NCBI RefSeq assembly: GCF_035974275.1
Contig: NZ_CP142422.1
Coordinates: 2,356,001 to 2,420,000 of the forward strand
Direction of reading: 5' to 3'
From: Chryseobacterium sp. MYb264
GTDB taxonomy: Bacteria > Bacteroidota > Bacteroidia > Flavobacteriales > Weeksellaceae
DNA: 64,000 nt
Shown piece after piece: positions 43,090-50,301 of the stretch (its first letter is position 1; every line of letters begins with the position of its first letter). Under the pieces are notes generated by a model that had not been told where the DNA came from, did not search any database, and was given only the letters and a program-made list of their open reading frames with translations. Both the position numbers and the translations under genes were made by a program.

Positions 43090-44748
43090 ATGGAAGAACA
43101 AAACAACAATATATGGTGGCTCAATGAAGAATCTGAGCAAATGCTAAACAGAGGCTATTTGCTGAAAGGTGAAACAGTGGAAGGTGCTATTGACAGAATT
43201 ACTACGGCAGCAGCCAAAAAACTATACAAACCTGAGCTTCAGCCCGCATTCAAAGAGATGATTACCAAAGGATGGATCAGTTTTTCTTCTCCTGTCTGGG
43301 CGAATATGGGAACACAGAGAGGTCTTCCGATCTCCTGCTTTAACGTTCATATCCCGGACAGCATTGAAGGGATTACCCATAAAATGGGGGAAGTCATCAT
43401 GCAGACTAAGATTGGAGGGGGAACATCAGGATATTTCGGAGAGCTTCGTAACAGAGGAACTGCCGTTACAGACAACGGAAAATCTTCTGGTGCAGTTTCT
43501 TTCATGAAATTATTCGACACCGCAATGGATGTTGTTTCTCAAGGTGGTGTAAGAAGAGGTGCTTTTGCTGCGTACCTTGACATTGACCACGGTGATATTG
43601 AAGAATTTTTGTCCATTAAAGATATCGGAAGCCCTATTCAAAACCTATTCACGGGAATCTGTGTACCTGATTACTGGATGCAGGACATGATCGATGGTGA
43701 TATGGAAAAACGTAAAATCTGGGCAAGAGTATTGGAAAGCCGTCAGCAAAAAGGGTTACCATACATTTTCTTTACAGATAACGTAAACAGAAACAAACCA
43801 CAAGTTTACAAAGACTTAGGAATGCCTGTGAACGCAAGTAACCTTTGTTCAGAAATCATGCTTCCTTCCACAAGAGAAGAATCATTTATCTGCTGTCTGT
43901 CATCCATGAACTTAGAATTATATGATGAGTGGAAGGATACCAATGCCGTACAGTTGGCAGTATATTTCCTGGATGCTGTTTTAACTGAATTTATTGAAAA
44001 AACGGAAGGAAACTACTACCTTCAGGGAGCAAGAAACTTTGCCATGCGTCACAGAGCGCTTGGTTTAGGAGTTTTAGGGTACCATTCTTATTTACAGAAA
44101 AATATGATTCCGTTTGAAAGTTTTGAGGCAACTCAATTTAATGCCAGAGCTTTCAGACACATCAAAGAGCAGGCGGAAATAGCTTCCAGAGAGCTTGCCA
44201 ACATCTATGGTGAACCTGAATTACTGAAAGGTTACGGATTGAGAAACACCACTACGATGGCAATCGCTCCTACTACTTCAAGTTCTGCAATTTTAGGTCA
44301 GACTTCTCCTGGAATCGAACCGTTTGCATCTAACTATTATAAAGCTGGTTTGGCTAAAGGAAACTTTATGCGTAAGAACAAATATTTAGCAAAATTGTTG
44401 GAAGAAAAAGGAATCGACAACGAAGAAACCTGGAGAACAATTATGTTGAACCACGGATCTGTTCAGCATTTGAAAGAATTAACTAACGAAGAAAAAGCAG
44501 TATTCAAAACGTTTAAAGAAATTTCTCCAATGGAGATTATTTCTCAGGCGGCACAGAGACAGCAATACATCGATCAGGCACAGTCGTTGAACTTACAGAT
44601 TCCTTCTACAATGCCGGTAAAAGACGTAAACTATCTTTATATCGAAGCTTGGAAAAAAGGTGTAAAAACGCTTTATTATCAAAGAAGTTCTTCTGTTTCT
44701 AAAGAGATGATGGTAAATTTTGTTACCTGTTCAGCTTGTGAAGCTTAA
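43090..44748 (+). CDS. nrdA: ribonucleotide reductase class Ia, alpha subunit
   Basis: A 552-residue R1 protein, shorter than E. coli NrdA because it lacks the N-terminal ATP-cone, as in many Flavobacteriia. GLPISCFNVHIPD has the first active-site cysteine, NLCSEIMLP the radical-transfer cysteine region, and ICCLSSMNLELYD the partner. PGIEPFASNYYKAGLAKGNF and the paired tyrosines in TLYYQRSSSVS are typical of R1. The C-terminal VTCSACEA carries the mobile CxxC reductant pair. A terminator follows 33 bases after the stop. Confidence 0.96.
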   Translation: MEEQNNNIWWLNEESEQMLNRGYLLKGETVEGAIDRITTAAAKKLYKPELQPAFKEMITKGWISFSSPVWANMGTQRGLPISCFNVHIPDSIEGITHKMGEVIMQTKIGGGTSGYFGELRNRGTAVTDNGKSSGAVSFMKLFDTAMDVVSQGGVRRGAFAAYLDIDHGDIEEFLSIKDIGSPIQNLFTGICVPDYWMQDMIDGDMEKRKIWARVLESRQQKGLPYIFFTDNVNRNKPQVYKDLGMPVNASNLCSEIMLPSTREESFICCLSSMNLELYDEWKDTNAVQLAVYFLDAVLTEFIEKTEGNYYLQGARNFAMRHRALGLGVLGYHSYLQKNMIPFESFEATQFNARAFRHIKEQAEIASRELANIYGEPELLKGYGLRNTTTMAIAPTTSSSAILGQTSPGIEPFASNYYKAGLAKGNFMRKNKYLAKLLEEKGIDNEETWRTIMLNHGSVQHLKELTNEEKAVFKTFKEISPMEIISQAAQRQQYIDQAQSLNLQIPSTMPVKDVNYLYIEAWKKGVKTLYYQRSSSVSKEMMVNFVTCSACEA

Positions 44749-44781
44749 GATCAGCAAATAATAAACATCTATATATTTACG

Positions 44782-44807
44782 AAGCACGCCGAAAAGCGTG
44801 CTTTTTT
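44782..44807 (+). terminator. intrinsic terminator after nrdA
   Basis: The stem AAGCACGC/GCGTGCTT, with a six-base loop, is followed by TTTTTATT on the plus strand, 33 bases after the nrdA stop codon. Confidence 0.88.
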
Positions 44808-44824
44808 ATTTCTTCGGATTGTTC

Positions 44825-44832
44825 TATCTTTG
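44825..44832 (+). promoter_or_regulatory. candidate -7 box (TATCTTTG) of the DUF72 gene
   Basis: TATCTTTG is a full match to TAnnTTTG, lies after the nrdA terminator and 33 bases before the DUF72 start. Confidence 0.5.
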
Positions 44833-44865
44833 TTTACATAGTTTAATCACAAAAAGAAAGCAGAT

Positions 44866-45756
44866 ATGAAATTCGGGCAAGTAGAAGATCCTTCAAAAAT
44901 AGATTTTACGTTACCAAAAGACCATTCTAAAACAAAGGAAATTTTAAATCAAAATAAAAAAGGATTAGAAAATATTTCTATCGGATGTGCAAAATGGAAT
45001 AAGACGGATCTTAAAGGATTTTATCCTAAGGGAACAAAAGATGAGCTTAGCTATTACGGAACCCAGTTTAATTCTATAGAACTGAATGCTACATTCTACG
45101 GAATGCCAAGTCCCGAACAGGTGCAGACCTGGAAAGAGAAAACGCCGGCAGATTTCAAATTCTTCCCTAAGATTACCAATACCGTTTCACACTTCAGAAG
45201 ATTAATTGATGTGACCGACCCTGTTACTCAGTTTTCCACATCCATTATGAATTTCGACGAAAAATTAGGCATGGTTTTTCTTCAGCTTCATGATAATTTT
45301 AAACCAAAAGATTATGACCGACTGGAAAAATTTGTGAAAGAGTGGCCTAAAGAAGTTCCGCTGGCGATTGAATTGAGAAATACAGAATGGTTTACTGATG
45401 AAGAAATTCTAAACACCACCTGCGAGCTTTTTGAGCAAAATAATATCACCAATATTATTGTTGATACTGCCGGAAGAAGAGATATGCTTCACATGAGATT
45501 AACCACGCCAAACGCATTTATCCGCTATGTGGGCGCCAACGCAGAAAGCGATTATGCAAGATTGGATGACTGGATGACACATTTAACAAAATGGAAAAAA
45601 GAAGGATTACAAAACTTATATTTTTTCGTTCACCAGAATGTTGAAAAAGCTTCACCGCTACTCTCTGCTTATTTCATCGAAAAAATGAACAAAGAGTGGA
45701 AAACAGATCTAAAGGTTCCCAAAATGGCAAGTGAAAATACCGCAACCCTATTCTAA
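44866..45756 (+). CDS. DUF72 domain-containing protein
   Basis: A 296-residue protein of the DUF72 family, a TIM-barrel fold of unproven function. ISIGCAKWNKTDLKGFYPKG is the typical opening, FNSIELNATFYGMPSPEQVQ, DFKFFPKITNTVSHFRRL and LAIELRNTEWFTDEE are conserved blocks, and LRTT-like HMRLTTPNAFIRYVG and LYFFVHQNVEKASP close the domain. About 40 charged residues precede the domain. It stands alone between two terminators, with its own promoter-like box, and is not obviously linked to nrdA. Confidence 0.9.
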   Translation: MKFGQVEDPSKIDFTLPKDHSKTKEILNQNKKGLENISIGCAKWNKTDLKGFYPKGTKDELSYYGTQFNSIELNATFYGMPSPEQVQTWKEKTPADFKFFPKITNTVSHFRRLIDVTDPVTQFSTSIMNFDEKLGMVFLQLHDNFKPKDYDRLEKFVKEWPKEVPLAIELRNTEWFTDEEILNTTCELFEQNNITNIIVDTAGRRDMLHMRLTTPNAFIRYVGANAESDYARLDDWMTHLTKWKKEGLQNLYFFVHQNVEKASPLLSAYFIEKMNKEWKTDLKVPKMASENTATLF

Positions 45757-45829
45757 GTAAGTTAATTTTTTGCTTTTTTTACTATTATTCACTGCTTAAT
45801 CGAACGTAAAAATAATAATGAATATATTC

Positions 45830-45867
45830 AATTCATCTTTTCTATTTGAAAAGATGAATTTTTTTTA
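45830..45867 (+). terminator. intrinsic terminator after the DUF72 gene
   Basis: A perfect 13-base-pair stem, AATTCATCTTTTC/GAAAAGATGAATT, with a five-base loop, is followed by a run of eight T. It lies 73 bases past the stop codon. Confidence 0.88.
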
Positions 45868-45947
45868 ATTCTTATTTTTCCGGTAAAACTTACGTAAATT
45901 TCTTTAGCACGGCCGTGCAGAATATTAAGACATAAAAGCAAAATAAT

Positions 45948-46178
45948 ATGAAAAATAAAATTTGTGAAATTAGTATTTCTAAAGATTGGCTTGTCGACAC
46001 CTATATCTTTTATGAGAACCAAACCATCAAAAGAGTTTTTGCCGACAACAGCCTGAATCATAAGTTAACCCGATGGCTGGAACCGAAGCAAATCAGCAAA
46101 ACCATCAAAGATCAACTGATCAGGAAATGCCCTGAAGAGCTTAAAGAAAAGATTATGCTGATCTTAGACTATCCCTAG
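45948..46178 (+). CDS. small hypothetical protein
   Basis: A 76-residue protein I do not recognise. It begins MKNKICEISISKDWLVDTYI, has no signal peptide or membrane helix, is mixed in charge and ends in a helical segment (ELKEKIMLILDYP). The composition looks coding, and the start is preceded by an A-rich stretch, which suits Bacteroidota. It follows the DUF72 terminator and is followed by 258 bases with no gene that I can see. A minus-strand frame at 45828-46061 overlaps it but runs through the terminator and is less likely. Confidence 0.55.
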   Translation: MKNKICEISISKDWLVDTYIFYENQTIKRVFADNSLNHKLTRWLEPKQISKTIKDQLIRKCPEELKEKIMLILDYP

Positions 46179-46436
46179 CATCTGTTTAAATTGTACGGGT
46201 ATCATTTCACTGTTACTTTAGGAAGGATTTTTTATTTCATCTGGCTAGATCGGGAGTGATATCAAAGTCAGAAACGAGAAATACGTTCAAAAAACATAAA
46301 AAAAAATCTGAAAAAGAGAACCAACCGAAATCAATATTGGGTAAGATTTAAACAGTCTCTCAACAAAAGAATATTTTGAAGCTTTTTAATTCAAGCTCTA
46401 AACTCTTTATCAGAGTTACGAATCCCAACTTAGCAA

Positions 46437-47027
46437 TTACTTTCTCACTCTTAAAAGAAGAACAAGATTTAAAAATAAAAGGAGAAAATCCAGTGTAACC
46501 CAGATTCCCAGTTTAGTATTTTCATAATTATATGCTTCGACCTGTTTTTTTGCCTTATCCGAAAGCCTGACACTCTGATTAATATAATTCTGAACCTCAA
46601 TGATCTGGTCAATATTCTTATTAGGAACCGAATGTTGCGAAAAATACACCATATTTTTTTTTCCTAAATAACCCACGATCCAATATTCGTCAGAGGTATC
46701 CATTTTAAGATACTCTATTCTATAGTATTCAGGGCGAATTTTCCCGATATGCTTGGTGTCGAGTACTCCATTTTCACCATCTTTTTTATTGATTACATAA
46801 AAATCCAGAGGTTGCGGAAGTTTGTTAACCACCTGCAAAGCGACAGAATTACTAACAATTCCGACTGCACTTTTCTTGATAAACCAATAGGTGAATACCG
46901 ATATGGCAAAAACAAGAGTGGCTACCCGGAATAGTTTTGTCCATTTTGCCGCTTTTCCTGATTTTACCTTAGATAAAATGAGCGAAAATACCAATGACCA
47001 AAATATAATTAATATGATAAGAACCAT
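46437..47027 (-). CDS. hypothetical membrane protein
   Basis: A 196-residue protein not matched to a family. Hydrophobic helices lie at about 2-20 (VLIILIIFWSLVFSLILSKV), 35-53 (TLVFAISVFTYWFI) and at the C-terminus (VTLDFLLLFLNLVLLLRV). Between them a soluble domain of about 110 residues (VSNSVALQVVNKLPQPLDFY onward) would face the periplasm. It lies 32 bases downstream of the HD-domain gene on the same strand, so they could form one transcript. Confidence 0.7.
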   Translation of the reverse strand: MVLIILIIFWSLVFSLILSKVKSGKAAKWTKLFRVATLVFAISVFTYWFIKKSAVGIVSNSVALQVVNKLPQPLDFYVINKKDGENGVLDTKHIGKIRPEYYRIEYLKMDTSDEYWIVGYLGKKNMVYFSQHSVPNKNIDQIIEVQNYINQSVRLSDKAKKQVEAYNYENTKLGIWVTLDFLLLFLNLVLLLRVRK

Positions 47028-47059
47028 CTTGCAAAGATACAGATTTTAGAAATGCTTTA

Positions 47060-47704
47060 TTAATCCACATTCCATTCTTTATAAAACTGGTCGAGGAAAT
47101 TCAGCATATAGTGATGTCTTTCTTCGGCCATTTCTTTTCCTTTTTTTGTGTTCATTAAGTCTTTCAGCAACAGCAGTTTTTCATAAAAATGATTAACTGT
47201 CGTCCCGTTCGATTTTTTGTATTCCTCTTTAGACATGTTCAGTTTTGGTTCGATGAAAGGATCATACATCAGATTATTTTTAAAACCTCCAAAATTGAAT
47301 GTTCTTGCGATGCCGATGGCACCAATAGCATCAATCCGGTCGGCATCCTGAACGATCTGAAGCTCAATGGGTGGATGTAAAGGCGCTTCTCCCCTATTTT
47401 TAAATGAAATATTTTTAATCACATATAAAACCTGCTCAACAACCTCTTCAGGAGTATGCTGACCTTCCAGGAATTCTCTGGAAACCGTTAAAGCAATCGT
47501 TTCATCTCCATTATGAAATTTAGGATCGGCAATATCATGAAGTAAAGCAGCCAATTCCACAACATCTTCATTACAATTTTCGGTAGCCGCAATTTTTTTT
47601 GACAGTTTCCAGACCCTTTCAATGTGAAACCAATCATGTCCTGCTTCTGCTCCTTCCAACTTCTCTTTTACAAAATTTACCGTATTTTCAATTATACTTT
47701 TCAT
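47060..47704 (-). CDS. HD-domain phosphohydrolase
   Basis: A 214-residue HD-superfamily protein. GHDWFHIERVWKLSKKIA has the first metal histidine, ELAALLHDIADPKFHNGDE the HD pair, and VQDADRIDAIGAIGIARTFN the distal aspartate. This arrangement is that of the YedJ/PF01966 group of soluble phosphohydrolases with nucleotide or metabolite substrates not determined. It overlaps the upstream hydrolase gene by four bases (ATGA). Confidence 0.88.
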   Translation of the reverse strand: MKSIIENTVNFVKEKLEGAEAGHDWFHIERVWKLSKKIAATENCNEDVVELAALLHDIADPKFHNGDETIALTVSREFLEGQHTPEEVVEQVLYVIKNISFKNRGEAPLHPPIELQIVQDADRIDAIGAIGIARTFNFGGFKNNLMYDPFIEPKLNMSKEEYKKSNGTTVNHFYEKLLLLKDLMNTKKGKEMAEERHHYMLNFLDQFYKEWNVD

Positions 47705-48546
47705 TGATCTTTCAATTCATTTAAAATAATATTCCAAAGCTTTTTATTATAACTTCTAAAAAAATTTACATGTCCTATTTCTCCTCTCTCAGATTCCGAA
47801 GTTTTAATGAGCCGATACGTGGGTTTAAGATTAGGATAAGTGTCACTCAACAGGCTTTTCACTCCTTTTTCCGTTAACCAGACATCATCTTCAGCCCGGA
47901 TGACCAATACTTTCTGTGTTAATTTTTTAGAATAATCATCTATTTTCTCCAACAAACCGTTGGTTGATTTCCTGTTTAAAATTAAGGTTCTCCAGTCATA
48001 TGCGCAATTTTTTGGAAGACTTTCTCCAAGCCCAAACCAATTTCCCGGGAAATACCCTAGCAATGCGGTAGTTAAAGGCTGGGCAATTCCAAAACCGAGA
48101 TAAGCCTCAATTTTAGTTCTGAATCTTAAATTCCCGACAAATGCATTCTGGGTTCCCACAAAAATGAGTTCATCAAACATCTCAGAATCTTTGTTCATTC
48201 CCAGAATCAGTGCCCCTACAGAATGACCTACACAATATTTTTCATAATCATTAAAATGAATCTTGATATAATCCGTAAGCGTTTTATAATCTTTCGAACC
48301 CCAAATTCGCATTGAGGCCTCAAAACCTTTCATATTTTTAGGTTTAGAAAATCCTATTCCGCGGTAATCATAGGTAAGAACGGTAAATCCCTGATCAGAA
48401 AAATACTGTGCAAAAGAGAAGTAAATTGGTTGCTTCACCCCTGTTGCTGAATTGATCAGTACAAATTTTCGATTGCTCTTTTCCGGCAAAAAAAGATGCG
48501 CTGTGAGTGGCAGATGATCTTCAGTAGTCAGAATCAGTTTTTCCAT
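47701..48546 (-). CDS. alpha/beta hydrolase
   Basis: A 281-residue cytoplasmic alpha/beta hydrolase. The oxyanion region is INSATGVKQPIYFSFAQYF, the DYRGIGFS turn follows, and the nucleophile elbow is CVGHSVGALIL with the serine between the two glycine-rich turns. An acidic residue in VIRAEDDVWLTEKGV and a histidine in ERGEIGHVNFFR complete a plausible triad. It resembles the serine aminopeptidase/lysophospholipase-like group. The substrate is unknown. Confidence 0.87.
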   Translation of the reverse strand: MEKLILTTEDHLPLTAHLFLPEKSNRKFVLINSATGVKQPIYFSFAQYFSDQGFTVLTYDYRGIGFSKPKNMKGFEASMRIWGSKDYKTLTDYIKIHFNDYEKYCVGHSVGALILGMNKDSEMFDELIFVGTQNAFVGNLRFRTKIEAYLGFGIAQPLTTALLGYFPGNWFGLGESLPKNCAYDWRTLILNRKSTNGLLEKIDDYSKKLTQKVLVIRAEDDVWLTEKGVKSLLSDTYPNLKPTYRLIKTSESERGEIGHVNFFRSYNKKLWNIILNELKDQ

Positions 48547-48563
48547 ATTGTAAAAAGAAAAAA

Positions 48564-48580
48564 TCCACTATAAAAGTGGA
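48564..48580 (-). terminator. hairpin after the PfkB gene
   Basis: The minus strand forms TCCACT/AGTGGA around a five-base loop and continues TTTTTTCTTTTT. It lies 56 bases after the PfkB stop and directly before the hydrolase start, so the hydrolase must use a start signal within or after the hairpin. Confidence 0.7.
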
Positions 48581-48635
48581 AATTTTACTTTGTATTTTAT
48601 ACTAAGTCTACAACTTTCGATATGTAGCAAATAGT

Positions 48636-49523
48636 TTAAATAAAATCTGAAACTCCAGGCAGCCCTGGCTGAGAACCTTTTTTTTCTGCCACCCGTGAAG
48701 AGACCTCATTTCCAAATTTCACGCATTCTTCAATAGAGTTACGATGACATAGTGCAATGGCAAAACCAGAGGTAAATGCATCTCCCATTCCCATTTTATG
48801 AACAGTAGCATCACGGTCATTTCTGAAATACTTCATTTCAGACCCGTCAAAATAAATTGTGGAATTGGTATCATCCCGTAAAAATACCTTATTGAAGTAC
48901 TTTCTAAGTACTTCTTCCCGCTGTTCTTCTCCGAAGATAATATGAAGCTCACTGCTTTTAGCAATTATAAAATCTACATTATCAAGAATATATTCGCTTA
49001 GTTTTGCTCCCGGAGAGGCATAAATTCCTATTTTCTTTCCCAGTTTTTTTGTTTTCTTCACCGCATATTCCACCACTTCCATAGGGGCTTCCAGCTGTAC
49101 CAATACGAGATCAACCGTATGAAAATAACGGTCAGCCGCTTCTACATGTTCTTTTGTCAGGTAACGGTTGGCCGCGGGCACCACAACAATAGCTGCATCT
49201 CCCCCGGAGGTTGTCACGTAAGCTGTTCCTGTAGATTCCTTATCCGTTTCAAAAACAAATCCTACATTTACATTTTCACTAACAAGGTTCCGCATAATCT
49301 GCTGCCCCAAAGGATCCATGCCGACACAGCCTATAAAATAGACACTGGCGCCCAACCTTGCTGTTCCTACCGCCTGATTGGCTCCTTTTCCGCCAAAGTA
49401 GCTATCTGAGTTATACGATAGAACGGTTTCGTTTGCTGAGGGAAGTTTTTCTGTTTCCAGAACCAGGTCAATAGAGCAGCTGCCTATCACGATGATTCTG
49501 GGTTGTTCTGAAGAAAATTTCAT
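48636..49523 (-). CDS. PfkB-family (ribokinase-like) sugar kinase with altered active-site motif
   Basis: A 295-residue PfkB kinase. IIVIGSCSIDLVLETEKLP and YFGGKGANQAVGTARLGASV are the N-terminal signature, and VLVQLEAPMEVVEYAVK follows as in ribokinase. The C-terminal signature reads VHKMGMGDAFTSGFA, so the catalytic aspartate is kept but the usual VDTTGAGD has become VHKMGMGD. The aspartate and threonines that bind the monovalent cation and shape the anion hole are thus replaced. It may act on a different substrate or with reduced activity. No ribose transport or catabolic gene adjoins it. Confidence 0.87.
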   Translation of the reverse strand: MKFSSEQPRIIVIGSCSIDLVLETEKLPSANETVLSYNSDSYFGGKGANQAVGTARLGASVYFIGCVGMDPLGQQIMRNLVSENVNVGFVFETDKESTGTAYVTTSGGDAAIVVVPAANRYLTKEHVEAADRYFHTVDLVLVQLEAPMEVVEYAVKKTKKLGKKIGIYASPGAKLSEYILDNVDFIIAKSSELHIIFGEEQREEVLRKYFNKVFLRDDTNSTIYFDGSEMKYFRNDRDATVHKMGMGDAFTSGFAIALCHRNSIEECVKFGNEVSSRVAEKKGSQPGLPGVSDFI

Positions 49524-49596
49524 TGTGCTTTATATTAATTAATTTGCTTTTTGGTATTATTTATAAAAAGAGAATGGACAGTGTAAGATACTAAAT

Positions 49597-50232
49597 TTAG
49601 CTTATTTCTATAAATTCCGTTACAATTTTTATTGGTGAATTATTTTTATCATACGCAATATAGCTTGCATAAAAACCTTCACCGTATCCTGTTTCAAAGG
49701 CAAAAATAGTTCCAGGATGCTCTTCTGAGGGTTTTAAAAATGCATACTGATCTATTGCGCCTTTGTCATCAAAGAAATGTTCATGGAAAAACTCTTCATA
49801 AATACCCATAAAATCCACGCCTTTACTTTGATATAATCTGTGTTCCAATTCATTCAGTAAATTCTGAGTATCATTATCCATAAAGCATCCCATTCCGCTT
49901 TCCGCAGGATATCCGTATACTTCTCCATCTGCCAATTCCTTTACATTCTGTCCGGCAGTGGTTGCCAGTTTCCATTCTGCAATCTCAGCATTACTGAAAA
50001 TAATTTCGGCATATGCTACACAATTACTATCCTTTTCTTTGTGTAATAAAACAGAAAAATCTCCTTTAGGAAATTCTGTGGAAAAAGGCTGCATATCACT
50101 TGTAATCACAGGATCACAAGCTACCAACTTCCCACTGGAAAGATAGATTTTCCCTACTTCGAAGCTTTCCAATAATGGACTTTCCACGAAGTTTTTTGAG
50201 AATAGTTTTTGTATGTTTTCTATGTGTTTCAT
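49597..50232 (-). CDS. DUF4241 domain-containing protein
   Basis: A 211-residue protein of the DUF4241 family, of unknown function. VACDPVITSDMQPF, WKLATTAGQNVKEL, YGYPAESGMGCFMDND and TGYGEGFYASYIAYDKN are the conserved blocks. The family occurs in bacteria as lone genes and in some polymorphic-toxin immunity contexts, but nothing of the kind lies here. I chose the ATG at 50232. The longer frame adds a low-complexity leader (KLSLSLNLSLNLK) derived from a short repeat rich in GGCTAA. Confidence 0.83.
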   Translation of the reverse strand: MKHIENIQKLFSKNFVESPLLESFEVGKIYLSSGKLVACDPVITSDMQPFSTEFPKGDFSVLLHKEKDSNCVAYAEIIFSNAEIAEWKLATTAGQNVKELADGEVYGYPAESGMGCFMDNDTQNLLNELEHRLYQSKGVDFMGIYEEFFHEHFFDDKGAIDQYAFLKPSEEHPGTIFAFETGYGEGFYASYIAYDKNNSPIKIVTEFIEIS

Positions 50233-50301
50233 TTTTAAATTTAGGCTAAGATTAAGGCTAAGGCTGAGTTTGAAACTCAACCTTCACCTAAACCTTTAAT
50301 T

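Noticed and set aside
42906..43140. Two short minus-strand frames between nrdB and nrdA
   Set aside because: They overlap each other, run through a poly-A tract and a hairpin, and have low-complexity Phe/Ser-rich sequence without any recognisable domain.
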